The notes: generated from the letters alone by a model not told the origin. Positions 1 through 9,568 are shown, numbered from the stretch's first letter. The stretch is 64,000 bases of DNA from Amycolatopsis rubida (GCF_900115345.1 NZ_FOWC01000002.1:1098892-1162891); one strand, 5' to 3'. Numbers and translations are program-made.

Positions 1-1851
1 ATGCCAGCACGCCACCCGGTGTTCCGGCGCGAGCACGGTCAGCTCCGGGTCCTCCTCGCGGCATCGATCGGTCGCCACCGGGCACCGGCTCGCGAACGCG
101 CAGCCGGCGGGCATCTGGTCCGGTTCCGGCGGGCGGCCGGGGATCACCGCGAGCGGCGCGTCCGGGTCCGTCTCCAGGTCGAGCGTCGTGGCCAGCAGCG
201 CCCGCGTGTACGGATGCCGCGGCGCGATGTCCGCTCCGGCGGCGGGCAGATCCTCCACGATCCGTCCGGCGTACATCACCAGAATCCGTTCGCACGTCTG
301 GGAAACGACCGCGATGTCGTGGCTGATCAGGATGATCGCGGTGTCCCGTTCGGCGCGGGTTTGGGCCAGCAACCGCAACAGCTGCCGTTGCACGGTCACG
401 TCCAGCGCGGTCGTCGGTTCGTCGGCGATGATCAGCCGAGGGTCACCCATCAGGCCCATGCCGATCATCGCGCGCTGCCGCATGCCGCCGGAAAACTCGT
501 GCGGGTACTGCTTCGCCCGCCGTTCCGCCGCCGGAATCCGTACCGCGCGCAGCCGGTCGACGGCCCGCTCGAACGCCTTGGCCCGCGAAAGTCCGTGGTG
601 CTGCTCGGAAACCTCGGCGAGCTGGCGGCCGATCCGGCGAGTCGGGTTGAACGAGGTCATCGGGTCCTGGAACACCATCGCCAGCGACGTCCCGAGCAGC
701 GTCCGCACTGCGCGTTCCGGCGTGGTGAGCACCGGGGTTCCGGCGAAGTCCAACCGGTCCGCGGTCACCGAACCGGGCGATTCGATCAGCCGCGACACCG
801 CGAGCCCGGTCAAGCTCTTGCCCGAACCGGATTCGCCGACGACCCCGATCGCCTCGCCCGACCGCACCGTGAAACTCACGCCGCGCACCGGAACCGTCCA
901 GCCCGTCGGCCGCGGGAACGCGACTTCCAGGTTCTCGACCACCAACACGGCGTCATCCGCGGCAACTGAGTCCACTTCGGACTTACGCCGCACCCGGGGA
1001 GTGAGCCGCGGCAGCCGGGTCCGCACGCCGATCACTCCGGCGACAGTCTCGCCGAACAGGTTGAACGCGAGCCCGGCGATCACCACCGCGACGCCGGGCG
1101 CGAGCGCCGCCGCCGGGTTGACGTAAATGCCGTTGAGGCCCTCGTTGAGCAGCCGCCCCCAGTCGTAATCCGGGGCCTGTACACCGATCCCGAGGAACGA
1201 CAACCCGGAGAACGCCAGCAGCGAACCACCGGCGCCGATGGTGGCGTTGACCGCCAGCGGCTCGCCGATGTTCGGCAGGATGTGCCGGAACAGCAACCGG
1301 ATCCGGCCCACTCCGGCGACCCTGGCGGCGGATACGAAGTCCCGCCCGGCCACCGAAGCCGACAACGTCTGGGTCAGCCGCGCGAACTGCGGGGCCAGCG
1401 CGAACCCGATCGCCATCACCGCGCCTTGGGTGCCCACGCCGAAAATCACCGCGAAGAACAACACCAGCAGCAGGCCGGGGAACGCGACCGCGATGTTCAC
1501 CGCCGCCGTCAGCAGTCTGCCGAGCGGACGCGGCAGCACCGCGGGCAGCATGCCGAGCACGAGACCGGTCGCGACGCCGAGCGCCGCGGCGATCAGGGCC
1601 AGCAACACCGAAAGCCGGGTCGCCACGAGCACGCGGTAGAAAATGTCGCGACCCAGTTCGTCCGTGCCGACCAGATGGCCGCCCGAGGGACCCTGGCTGA
1701 TCGCGTTCGTGTCGATCGCCGAAGCCGCGTCCTGCCACAGGATCGGGCCCAGCACCGCGACCGCGAGCACCGCCACGAGCAGAACCGCGGCGAACGCGCC
1801 GAGCGGGGTGCGCACGGCGGCCAGCCATTGTTGTCCGCGCCGTTTCGCCAT
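1..1851 (-). CDS. Dipeptide ABC importer, fused permease (DppC) and ATPase (DppD), 3' end cut by window
   Basis: One uninterrupted frame of 617 codons runs from ATG at 1851 off the window edge. Residues 1 to about 290 form a DppC-type inner-membrane permease with several hydrophobic segments and the EAA-loop region. From about residue 310 an ATP-binding subunit follows, with Walker A GESGSGKS, signature [10 protein letters not shown] and Walker [12 protein letters not shown], then the oligopeptide-family tail with spaced cysteines. The last visible residues, VACWH, resemble the usual end of DppD, so only a few codons are missing. The joint near position 970 has no stop or start between the domains. 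It starts 1 nt after the DppB stop, so it is translationally coupled. Such fusions are known in actinobacteria. A separate DppF is not visible and may lie beyond the edge. Confidence 0.9.
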   Translation of the reverse strand, partial: MAKRRGQQWLAAVRTPLGAFAAVLLVAVLAVAVLGPILWQDAASAIDTNAISQGPSGGHLVGTDELGRDIFYRVLVATRLSVLLALIAAALGVATGLVLGMLPAVLPRPLGRLLTAAVNIAVAFPGLLLVLFFAVIFGVGTQGAVMAIGFALAPQFARLTQTLSASVAGRDFVSAARVAGVGRIRLLFRHILPNIGEPLAVNATIGAGGSLLAFSGLSFLGIGVQAPDYDWGRLLNEGLNGIYVNPAAALAPGVAVVIAGLAFNLFGETVAGVIGVRTRLPRLTPRVRRKSEVDSVAADDAVLVVENLEVAFPRPTGWTVPVRGVSFTVRSGEAIGVVGESGSGKSLTGLAVSRLIESPGSVTADRLDFAGTPVLTTPERAVRTLLGTSLAMVFQDPMTSFNPTRRIGRQLAEVSEQHHGLSRAKAFERAVDRLRAVRIPAAERRAKQYPHEFSGGMRQRAMIGMGLMGDPRLIIADEPTTALDVTVQRQLLRLLAQTRAERDTAIILISHDIAVVSQTCERILVMYAGRIVEDLPAAGADIAPRHPYTRALLATTLDLETDPDAPLAVIPGRPPEPDQMPAGCAFASRCPVATDRCREEDPELTVLAPEHRVACWH

Positions 1852-1852
1852 C

Positions 1853-2833
1853 TCAGTTCTCCCGGATCGTCGAACGCGGATCGAGGACCGCGAGCAGCAG
1901 GTCCACGATGAGATTCACCAGCAGCACGCCGATGCCGTACACGAGCACAATCCCCTGCACCAGCGGGTAATCCTTCTGCAGAATGGACTGTGAGATCGTG
2001 GACCCGAGGCCGGGCCAGGCGAACACGTTCTCCACCAGCACGGTGCCCGCGACGAGGCTGGTGAGCATCAGCCCGCCGAGCGTCAGCGTCGCGGTCAGCG
2101 CGTTCGGCAGCGCGTGGCGCAGGTAGACCAGCCGGGCGGGCAGTCGTTTCGCCCGCGCGGTGCGGACGAAGTCGTTGCCCAGCACGGAAAGCGTCTCCAC
2201 CCGGACGATCCGGGACAGCGTCGAGGTCGGACCAAGCGCCAGCGCGATGATCGGCAGCACCAGCGAACCCGCGCCGTCGTGTCCAGCCACCGGGAACCAG
2301 CCGAGCTGCACCGCGAAGAACGCCACCAGCGCCACCGCGACCAGGAACTCCGGAATCGCGGCGAACAGCACGGTGGTCGAGGTGAAGCCCAGTTCGGCAC
2401 CGCGGCGCCGGCCGCCGCGGGTCAGCACGGCGAACGTCAGGCCCAGCGGAATCGCCAGTCCGATGACCACCACGAACGCGGGCAACGCCAGCTGCAGTGT
2501 CGCCGGGAGCCGGTCGGCGATGACGTCGCCGACCGGCTGCCCGGTCAGCATCGACGTGCCGAAATCACCGCGGAACAGCCCGCCGAAGTAGTCGAGGTAC
2601 TGCTGCCACAGCGGATGGTCCAGCCCGAGCGCGGCACGCCGGGCGTTGACCAGCTCGATCGGCGCGGTCAGGCCGAGCGCCGAACGCACCGGATCGCCCG
2701 GGATGAGCTGAATCATCAGGAACGCCATGCTCACGAGCACCCACAGCGACACCACGAACCGCCCGAGGCGGCGGGCGCCGAAGGTCAGCCAGGGACTGAC
2801 CTTCGGGCCCGCGACGGCGATCGCGCCGGCCAT
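1853..2833 (-). CDS. Dipeptide/oligopeptide ABC importer permease, DppB type
   Basis: A 326-residue integral membrane permease of the DppB/OppB family. The N-terminal hydrophobic segment follows RRLGRFVVSLWVL and precedes the family motif IPGDPVRSALG. The C-terminal half holds the conserved transport loop, where FVRTARAKRLPARLV leads into RHALPNALT. The ATG at 2833 overlaps the stop of the binding-protein gene as TGATG, which fixes the start; an open frame extends further upstream but only inside the neighbouring gene. It pairs with the downstream permease-ATPase fusion to form the channel of a peptide importer. Confidence 0.93.
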   Translation of the reverse strand: MAGAIAVAGPKVSPWLTFGARRLGRFVVSLWVLVSMAFLMIQLIPGDPVRSALGLTAPIELVNARRAALGLDHPLWQQYLDYFGGLFRGDFGTSMLTGQPVGDVIADRLPATLQLALPAFVVVIGLAIPLGLTFAVLTRGGRRRGAELGFTSTTVLFAAIPEFLVAVALVAFFAVQLGWFPVAGHDGAGSLVLPIIALALGPTSTLSRIVRVETLSVLGNDFVRTARAKRLPARLVYLRHALPNALTATLTLGGLMLTSLVAGTVLVENVFAWPGLGSTISQSILQKDYPLVQGIVLVYGIGVLLVNLIVDLLLAVLDPRSTIREN

Positions 2834-4425
2834 CAGGCGTACATCCGGATCGTGGCCGGCTTGATGTAGCCGTTGACGATGTCGAACTTCGCGTTGCTGC
2901 CGTAGGTCGGGACCACCGAGTTCGCGAACTGCACGACGTCCTGCCGCTCGTACAGCGCCGATTCCGCGGCCATCCAGTCCGCACAGCCCGCCTGCCCGGC
3001 CTGCGTGGCCGCCTTGGCGACCAGCGCGTCGTACTGCGAGTTCTTGATGTGCGCGAAGTTCGTGCCCTGCGGCGGTTCCCCGCCGGACATGAACGGCACC
3101 AGCTGGCTCGGCAGGGTGAGGCCGAGCGGAGCCATCGAGATGTCCCACTCGCCGGTGGCGAACAACGACTGGCTCAGACCCGGGCTGTCGACCCCCTTCA
3201 GCGTGACGTCAACGCCGACGCTCTTCCAGCCCTGCTGCATCAGCTCCGCACCCGGGGGCATCGTCGGACCGGCCTGCGTCCCGTAGATCGCGGTCAGCGC
3301 GAGCCGCTTCCCGTCCTTGACCCGGATGCCGTCCGGCCCCGGTTTCCAGCCCGCCTGATCGAGCGCGGCCTTGGCCGCGGCGACGTCGAAACCAGGGATC
3401 TTCCCGGTGGCCGAATCACCCTCGCACGGCCGCGGTTCGATGGTGACCATCCCCTTGACCGGCGCACTGCCGTCGCGGGTCAGCACCTTCGCGACCTGCG
3501 GGAGGTCGATCGCCTGGGTCAGCGCGCGGCGCATCGCCTGGTCCGCGCCGAACCGGCCGGGCGCCTGGTTGAAGAACAGCTCGCCGAACGGGGAAACGAT
3601 GTCGGCGTGGTACAGCCGCTGTGCCTTGAGCCGCTGCTGGTCCTGCCCGATCACCGAGGCGGCATTGACCTCGCCGGACAGCAGCAGGTTCGACGTCGTG
3701 GTCATGTTCGGGATGACCCGGATGGTGACCTTCTCCGGCAATCCCCGCTGCTTCGGGTCGAACTGGCCCGGACCCCACCGGTAGTCCTTGCGCCGGGTCA
3801 GCGTGTAGTGGTCGTTCGGCACGATCTCGGACATGGTGAACATGCCGGTGCCGTTCTCGCCCTTGGCGAGCGTCTTCCGATCGGCCAGCCCCTTGGCGCA
3901 GACGATCGGCAGACCCGCGATGTTGCGAAGCAGGAACGCGTCCGGCGCCCCGCTGGTGATGGTGACCTTGTCCGCGTTGGCGACCGCCTTCGTGCCGCTC
4001 TTCACCGTGACGCCGGCGAGCGGGGACTTGTTCGCCGGGTCGCCGACGAAGTTGATGTTCGCCGCCACGTCGGCCGCGGTCAGCGGGCTGCCGTCGGAGC
4101 AGGTGACGCCCTTGCGCAGGGTGAAGGACGCCGTGGTCGTGGTGGCTTCCCATTTCTCGGCGAGCGCCGCCTCCGGCTGGCCCTTCGCGTCGAGGTTGAT
4201 CAGCGCGTCGTAGAGGAACTGGTCGAGGTTGCGGGCGACCGACAGCACGGTGATCGCCGGGTCGAGCGTTCCCGGATCGGTCGGGATGGCATAGGTGAAG
4301 GTCTTGCCGTCGACCAGTTTCTGGTTCGCGGTCCGGTCCGTCCCGGATTGCGCTGATCCCCCGCACGCGCTCACGGTCAAGGCCACCACGCCCGCCATCG
4401 CGGCGGTGAGCCGGGCAGTTTTCAT
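2833..4425 (-). CDS. Peptide-binding lipoprotein of the first dipeptide importer (SBP_bac_5)
   Basis: A 530-residue extracytoplasmic solute-binding protein. It begins with a short charged N-region, a hydrophobic stretch and a lipobox VSAC, so it should be lipid-anchored outside the membrane. The mature part has the family-5 pattern: FTYAIPTDPGTLDPA near the start, LAEKWEATTTTASFTLRKG, and MRRALTQAIDLPQV in the middle. It captures the substrate for the DppB and DppC-DppD channel directly downstream. A 10-bp gap separates it from the preceding serine hydrolase gene, so it is probably transcribed with the hydrolases. Substrate cannot be read from sequence; context suggests a D-amino-acid-containing or N-acylated peptide. 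Confidence 0.92.
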   Translation of the reverse strand: MKTARLTAAMAGVVALTVSACGGSAQSGTDRTANQKLVDGKTFTYAIPTDPGTLDPAITVLSVARNLDQFLYDALINLDAKGQPEAALAEKWEATTTTASFTLRKGVTCSDGSPLTAADVAANINFVGDPANKSPLAGVTVKSGTKAVANADKVTITSGAPDAFLLRNIAGLPIVCAKGLADRKTLAKGENGTGMFTMSEIVPNDHYTLTRRKDYRWGPGQFDPKQRGLPEKVTIRVIPNMTTTSNLLLSGEVNAASVIGQDQQRLKAQRLYHADIVSPFGELFFNQAPGRFGADQAMRRALTQAIDLPQVAKVLTRDGSAPVKGMVTIEPRPCEGDSATGKIPGFDVAAAKAALDQAGWKPGPDGIRVKDGKRLALTAIYGTQAGPTMPPGAELMQQGWKSVGVDVTLKGVDSPGLSQSLFATGEWDISMAPLGLTLPSQLVPFMSGGEPPQGTNFAHIKNSQYDALVAKAATQAGQAGCADWMAAESALYERQDVVQFANSVVPTYGSNAKFDIVNGYIKPATIRMYA

Positions 4426-4435
4426 GGGATTTCTC

Positions 4436-5329
4436 CTACGGGGTCACGCTCTGGAGGTGGTCGAGCGCCAGCCGGGCGGCGGCGCCGATGGACGCGTCGA
4501 CCGCGGGAAGGCGGTCTTCGAGAGACTGCGCGCGAGTGAACACCGCGACCGCGAACCGGCGGCCGTCCCCCAAGGTCACCACGCCTGCTTCGTTGCGGAT
4601 TCCGGGCAGCGTCCCGGTTTTCGCCGCCACCGCGACGCCGGGCGGGAAGCCCGACGACAGCCGGTGCGGCCAGATCTGCTGGGCCATGATCGTGCGGACC
4701 CGTTCGCACGCTTGCGGTTCGCCCGCGCGGTCAGTCCAGATCGCGTCGAGCAATTCGGTAATCTCGCGCGGCGTGGACGACGTGGTGCGTTCCGGGTCCC
4801 GGACCGACAGCTTGTCCATCTGCTCCGGAGTGGCTTCGGCGAACAACGCTTCGAGATCGGCGTCCGGGGCACCGCCGAGATCCGCGACGACGGAGGCGAA
4901 CAGGTCCTCGCAGCAGCCGATCAGCCGGGTGCGGGCGAGCTCGAGATCGGCCAGCACCCGGTCCACCTTTTCCTGGCCGAGCCGGTGGTACAGCACGTCG
5001 GTCGCGGCGTTGTCGCTCATCGTGAGCATGAAGTGCGCGAGGTCGCGCCAGCTCATCTCGACGTCGTCGGCGCAACCCGCGGTGCCGATGCCGCCGATCC
5101 GGTACCGCGCGGTCACCTTGGTCCGTTCGGTGTCGTCCAGCCGTCCGGCGGCGACCTCGCGGGCATAGGCGAGCGCCACCGGAATCTTGAACACCGAGGC
5201 GAGGACGACCGGGGCGTCTCCGCCTGCCGACACCTCAGGGCCGGGCACGCCGATTTCCCGGGCGTGCAGGAACCCCTCCGCGCCAGCGTCGGCGAAGACG
5301 GCCTCGATCCGCGCGCGGATCCCGCTCAC
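4436..5329 (-). CDS. Class A beta-lactamase-fold serine hydrolase, no signal peptide
   Basis: A 297-residue protein with penicillin-recognising motifs in class A order: SVFK with nucleophile Ser45 and Lys48, SDN at 105-107, and KTG at 237-239. The class A ExxLN motif is not conserved; Glu141 lies at about the right distance but is followed by DLFA. No signal peptide, Tat motif or membrane segment is visible, which suggests a cytoplasmic enzyme rather than a secreted lactamase. The start is GTG, overlapping the upstream class C-like gene by 4 nt (GTGA). Likely activity is hydrolysis of a peptide, ester or lactam bond, possibly in an imported D-amino-acid peptide; true beta-lactamase activity is uncertain. 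Confidence 0.85.
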   Translation of the reverse strand: MSGIRARIEAVFADAGAEGFLHAREIGVPGPEVSAGGDAPVVLASVFKIPVALAYAREVAAGRLDDTERTKVTARYRIGGIGTAGCADDVEMSWRDLAHFMLTMSDNAATDVLYHRLGQEKVDRVLADLELARTRLIGCCEDLFASVVADLGGAPDADLEALFAEATPEQMDKLSVRDPERTTSSTPREITELLDAIWTDRAGEPQACERVRTIMAQQIWPHRLSSGFPPGVAVAAKTGTLPGIRNEAGVVTLGDGRRFAVAVFTRAQSLEDRLPAVDASIGAAARLALDHLQSVTP

Positions 5330-6711
5330 GGGGAGACCCGTCGGTCCGCGCGTCCGGTGTGGAGGAACTGTGCGCGGCCGTGGCCGTCGTCGCCGACGAA
5401 CGCGTGTGCCATGTAGACACCCGGCAGCTGTTCAGTCTTGGCGACGAACGTGTCGCCCTTGGACGGAAACAGCTCTTCTTTCCCCGAAGGCGCACCGATC
5501 TCGGCGAAGATTCCCTTCGGGCTGCGTTGCATCCAGAGCCTGCCGTCCTCCTCGGTGACGACGGTGTCGGCGACCATCGACGTGTACTCGCCCACGTACC
5601 GGGAAAAGTCGGCCGGAGCGGCGGCGGGATTCGGCTCGGGCCGCTCCGGAACAGTGACGCCCGCGAGTTCGTCCAGCAGCTTCGCGAAGATCTCCTGGTA
5701 CACGTGCATCGGCTGACCGCCGTTGGTCAGCAGCGCGACCGCCACGCCCTTCTCCGGAACCACGCGCAGGAAGGCCGACTGGCCGATGGTGCCGCCGTCG
5801 TGGCCGATCACCTTGCCGCCGTCCCAGTCGAAAAGCATCCAGCCGAGACCCCAGTGCTCGGCCATGCCGAGGCGGGGCACGTCCACCTGCGGTTCGCGCA
5901 TCGCGAGCAGCGACTCCGGCAGGACCACCTGGGTGCCGTCGTCGGCCTTGCCGTCGTTCAGCTGCATCCGGACGAACGTCAGCAGGTCGCGCGGACGCAT
6001 CGCGAGCGTCGAACCGGCGGGCGAGTTCGAGCGGGTGAGCGCCCAGACCGGCGCGGGCACCGGGTCCTCGCCCGGCTTCGGGGAGACGTGGCCGATCGCG
6101 GCGCGGTAGCGGATCGCATCGTAGGGACCGGACGCCGCGTGGGTCAGGCCGAGCGGCGCGAAGAGGTGGTCGCGCACGCAGTCGTCCCAGCACCTGCCGC
6201 GCAGCACCTCGATGACACGGCCGAGCACGCAGTAGCCGGCGTTGTTGTAGGAGAACCGCTCGCCGGGCGGGAAGAGCTGCGGCACGTCGGACAGCGTCGC
6301 GACGAGCTTCGCCACGCAGTCGTCCCCGGGGCCGGTGTCGGTGAAGATGTCGCCCTCGAAACCGGCGGTGTGACAGCTCAGCTGCCGGACGGTGATCTCC
6401 GCCGCGGCCTTGTCGTCGCCGAGCACGAACTCCGGCAGGTAGTCGCGCACCGGCCGGTCGAGGTCCAGTTTGCCCTCGTCGACCAGCTGCATGGCCAGCG
6501 TCGTCGTCCACACCTTGGTGATCGACCCGATCTGGTACACCGAGTCCACAGTGGACTCCACGCCGGTGCCCTTGTTCACCACGCCCGCCGCGTGGTCGAT
6601 CACCTCGCCGTCGGCGAGCACCGCGATCGCGGCTCCGGGAACCTGATGCTTGGCGAGCAGAGCGGCGAAATTCTCCTGAAGCCAGGTCTCGATTTCGGAA
6701 ATTTTCGACAT
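5326..6711 (-). CDS. Class C beta-lactamase / DD-peptidase-like serine hydrolase
   Basis: A 461-residue serine hydrolase. The catalytic motifs are SITK (Ser63, Lys66), YNN (Tyr155, Asn157) and HDG (304-306), the last replacing KTG as in esterase and D-aminopeptidase relatives. The C-terminal ~100 residues form an extra domain after VPERPEPNPA, seen in many members of this family. No signal peptide is visible. ATG at 6711 was chosen over the in-frame GTG at 6717 because AGAAGG lies 5 nt upstream of the ATG. It overlaps the next hydrolase by 4 nt. Possible activities include D-amino-acid amidase or D-aminopeptidase, D-Ala-D-Ala peptidase, or esterase. Confidence 0.88.
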   Translation of the reverse strand: MSKISEIETWLQENFAALLAKHQVPGAAIAVLADGEVIDHAAGVVNKGTGVESTVDSVYQIGSITKVWTTTLAMQLVDEGKLDLDRPVRDYLPEFVLGDDKAAAEITVRQLSCHTAGFEGDIFTDTGPGDDCVAKLVATLSDVPQLFPPGERFSYNNAGYCVLGRVIEVLRGRCWDDCVRDHLFAPLGLTHAASGPYDAIRYRAAIGHVSPKPGEDPVPAPVWALTRSNSPAGSTLAMRPRDLLTFVRMQLNDGKADDGTQVVLPESLLAMREPQVDVPRLGMAEHWGLGWMLFDWDGGKVIGHDGGTIGQSAFLRVVPEKGVAVALLTNGGQPMHVYQEIFAKLLDELAGVTVPERPEPNPAAAPADFSRYVGEYTSMVADTVVTEEDGRLWMQRSPKGIFAEIGAPSGKEELFPSKGDTFVAKTEQLPGVYMAHAFVGDDGHGRAQFLHTGRADRRVSP

Positions 6712-6830
6712 GTGCACCTTCTGTCCGGGGGATGGTGGACCGGCGTTTCGGAAATGCTAGGTCGGTGGCGGACGTCACTTGTTCGTCCGGACCGAGGAGA
6801 GCGCGGGGAAAGTTCCTCCGCTCCGACGAA

Positions 6831-7718
6831 TCAGGCCGTGCGCAGCGACTCCACCGCCGTGGCCGCGGCGAAACCGATGAACGTGTCGCGCTCGGGCACC
6901 CGGGAGCGGGAATCCCCGGCGCGGGTGAACACGGCGACCGAGTACCGGCCGCCGTCCGGGTACTCGACCACGCCGACCTCGTTGCGCACGGCGGGCAACG
7001 TGCCGGTTTTGCCACTGGTGCGGACGCGATCGTCCGGGAACCCGGAACGCAGGCGATGCGGCCAGACCTGCAGTTCCATCCAGCGCCGGACGTCCGCGCA
7101 CGCCTCCGGGGCGGCCGCCTCGTCGCGCCAGATCAGGCCCAGCAGCCGGGTCATTTCGGCGGCGGTGGTGCGGCAGGATTTCTCCGGTTGCAGCGCGCGC
7201 AATCCGGAAACCTGTTCGTAGGTGAGTTCGGCGAGCGCGCGTTCGTCGTCCTCGTAGGAGACGCCGAGGTCTTCGCCGATCGTGGCGAGCAGTTCGCCGC
7301 AGTCCTGCGGCACGACGGTTCGGGTGAATCCGAGCCGCCGCAACGTGTCATTTACCGCGGCTTTGCCGACCTCGGCGAGAATCAGGTCGGTGGCGACGTT
7401 GTCACTGATTCCGATCATCAGAATCGCCAAATCGTGCCAGGACATCTGGACTTCGTGGCGGAAGGTGGCGAGGCCGTACGGGCTCGGCGTCGGGTGTCCG
7501 GGTTTGACGGTGATGCGGGCACCGAGATCGAGCGCGCCTTCGGCGGCCTGGCGGGCCAGCTCCAGCGCGATCGGGACCTTGAACACCGAAGCGGGGACGA
7601 CCGCGACGTCCTCGCCGATGCCGAGGCCGCGGGTGCCGTCGATCTCGGCGGCGTGCAGCCGGACCTCGACGCCGACCTCCTCGGCGCGGCGGACGATCGT
7701 TTCGGATGCGGTGGCCAT
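6831..7718 (-). CDS. Second class A beta-lactamase-fold serine hydrolase
   Basis: A 295-residue paralogue of the hydrolase at 4436-5329. Motifs stand at near-identical positions: SVFK (Ser44, Lys47), SDN (105-107), KTG (237-239), plus the shared pattern WPHRLRSGFP. No signal peptide is present. A good ribosome binding site (AGGAGGG) precedes the ATG at 7718. The two paralogues flank the class C-like gene, so one operon carries three hydrolases of the same fold. The copies differ through most of their length, so the duplication is old and they may cut different substrates. Confidence 0.86.
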   Translation of the reverse strand: MATASETIVRRAEEVGVEVRLHAAEIDGTRGLGIGEDVAVVPASVFKVPIALELARQAAEGALDLGARITVKPGHPTPSPYGLATFRHEVQMSWHDLAILMIGISDNVATDLILAEVGKAAVNDTLRRLGFTRTVVPQDCGELLATIGEDLGVSYEDDERALAELTYEQVSGLRALQPEKSCRTTAAEMTRLLGLIWRDEAAAPEACADVRRWMELQVWPHRLRSGFPDDRVRTSGKTGTLPAVRNEVGVVEYPDGGRYSVAVFTRAGDSRSRVPERDTFIGFAAATAVESLRTA

Positions 7719-7904
7719 GACCCTCCTGTCTACAGTGGACTATCCCGGCGGCAGGCGGGAATGCGTGGGGTGCGGGGCCGCCGGGTTCCCATGGTGGCGG
7801 GTGCGAGAGGGGCGGGGTTGGTGAGTTCGCAGGAAGGTTGCGGCGGGGGTTCCCGGTAAGGGAGGAGAGCGGCGGGCAATGCCGGCTCTAACCGGGATTG
7901 CCAC

Positions 7905-9560
7905 TCACGATCGCTCCTCGGCCCGCTCCACGCGCGGCAGCAGGTGCAACTGGACCATCGCCGCGAACCGGTCCCCCGGATCGTCGAGGTCGATCCCGCC
8001 GACCTCGGCCAGCCTGCGCAACCGGTACCGGAACGTACTCGGATGCACATACGCCGCGGCCGAAGCCGCGCTGATGTCGCCGAACGAATCAAGCCAGCAC
8101 CGCAACGTGTGCACCAACTGGGACTGATGCTTCCTGTCGTACTCCAGAAGCCGCGCGATCGGCCCGGTCGCGACATCGCCACGCGCCGTGGAAAGGTCGG
8201 CCAGTTCCAGCATCAACGCCTCGATGTGCGCGTCCTCCGCGGTGATCACCCGCTTCGAGCCGCCGTTGGTGAGCAACACGCGTAACGCACGGTCGGCCCC
8301 GTCGCGAGAGGCGCGCAGGCCGGATCCGTCCAGGGCCAGCGGGCCGATGCCGATCACCGCGGCCACCCGGCGGCCGGTGCGTTCCAGGAACGTCGACGCG
8401 ACGCGCACCGAGCGTTCGCGGCAATCGCCGTGGTTCCCGGGCATCGGGACGATGCCGTACGCGACGTCGCCGACCAGCGCGACCGCCGACCGGGGTTGAA
8501 CGGCGCTCAGGTGCATGGCGAACGCGTCGGCGACCCGCTGGCGTTCCGCGACCAGCCGGAGGTCGTCGTCGGGTGCCTCGATCAATCCCATGGCGAGCAC
8601 GATCGTCGGCTGCCCCAGCAGCCCGAGGCGCGCGATGGCTTCCTGCGCGCCGGAACCGCCTTCGAGCGCGGTGCTGACCAGATCGGCGCGCAACCGGCGT
8701 TCGACGTCGGCCCCCGCGCGCAGCCGAAGCATATGCAGCGCCACGATTTTCGAGGCGTCGAGCAAAGCCGCAGTACGTTCTTCGCTTAGCTCTTTGTCCA
8801 CAGCGGCCCAAATCGACCCGAGCACTTCGTCACCCGCCCGGACCGCGAGCGCGGCACGAATCATGACGATCTTCTTGTCGTAGCCGTGCCCCGGATAGAC
8901 GTAAACCGGGCCCTGGTCGCGGTAGAGCCGCTCGAAAACGCCGTCCTGCTCCAGCTCCCGAGTGAACCGTTCGGGCACCTGACGGCCGAGGATCGTCTCG
9001 ACGCGCGAGGGGTCGGCCTCGTCCTGACGGCCGGAGAACGCGAGCACGCGCGAGTTGCGGTCCTCGATGGTGACCGGAGCGTCGAGCAGCGCGGCGATGG
9101 CGTTGGCGAGCGCGAAAAGATCGCCGGAGGGCATCCCGCCGAGCGTCTGCGGAGAAACGTCGCCGACGTCGCCCTCGGAGAGCAACGTGCGGAGCATCGC
9201 GGCCAGCTGCGCCCACGACGCGCCGCTGGCGAGCCCGAGCAGCGCGACCCCGGAGGAAGTGGCCGCGCGCACGAGTTCCCTCGACACGGCGACCGGCGAC
9301 CGCACGACCAGCGCGGTCGCCCCGCGCGCGGCGACGGCGTGCACCAGCTGCACGATCTCGTCGGATTCGCGGACCCCGACACCGAGGACCACCGCCTGCG
9401 CCGGGAACTCCGCGTCGTCGTGCGGATCGTGGATCACCACCCCGCCGAGCTGCCGCCGCGTGTCGCGGCCGACGGCGACCGGTTCGAGGAGCACGTCCCC
9501 GAGCGCTTCGAGGACGCGTCCCAGACTCGTGTGCGGCTTGCTCGGCACCGGTGTCAGCAC
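7905..9560 (-). CDS. PucR-family transcriptional regulator
   Basis: A 551-residue PucR/CdaR-type regulator. The N-terminal half is the PucR purine-catabolism-type domain. The C-terminal ~60 residues form the helix-turn-helix, with LVHTLRCWLDSFGDISAAS followed by YVHPSTFRYRLRRL. PucR-family proteins commonly regulate nitrogen and amino acid catabolism from adjacent operons. It sits between the racemase operon and the hydrolase-importer genes, all on the same strand, so it is the natural candidate to control both. A 77-bp gap with inverted repeats precedes it and a 186-bp gap follows. It is unlike the shorter PucR-type protein at 20807-22048. Confidence 0.88.
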   Translation of the reverse strand: MLTPVPSKPHTSLGRVLEALGDVLLEPVAVGRDTRRQLGGVVIHDPHDDAEFPAQAVVLGVGVRESDEIVQLVHAVAARGATALVVRSPVAVSRELVRAATSSGVALLGLASGASWAQLAAMLRTLLSEGDVGDVSPQTLGGMPSGDLFALANAIAALLDAPVTIEDRNSRVLAFSGRQDEADPSRVETILGRQVPERFTRELEQDGVFERLYRDQGPVYVYPGHGYDKKIVMIRAALAVRAGDEVLGSIWAAVDKELSEERTAALLDASKIVALHMLRLRAGADVERRLRADLVSTALEGGSGAQEAIARLGLLGQPTIVLAMGLIEAPDDDLRLVAERQRVADAFAMHLSAVQPRSAVALVGDVAYGIVPMPGNHGDCRERSVRVASTFLERTGRRVAAVIGIGPLALDGSGLRASRDGADRALRVLLTNGGSKRVITAEDAHIEALMLELADLSTARGDVATGPIARLLEYDRKHQSQLVHTLRCWLDSFGDISAASAAAYVHPSTFRYRLRRLAEVGGIDLDDPGDRFAAMVQLHLLPRVERAEERS

Positions 9561-9568
9561 CCCCCGAA

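Noticed and set aside
1..969. Long plus-strand open frame opposite the DppD domain
   Set aside because: Arg/Pro-rich shadow of the ABC ATPase on the minus strand, without motifs or a ribosome binding site; typical of high-GC DNA.
8794..8802. Single perfect DnaA box
   Set aside because: It lies inside the PucR coding sequence alone; one such match in a window this size is expected by chance.
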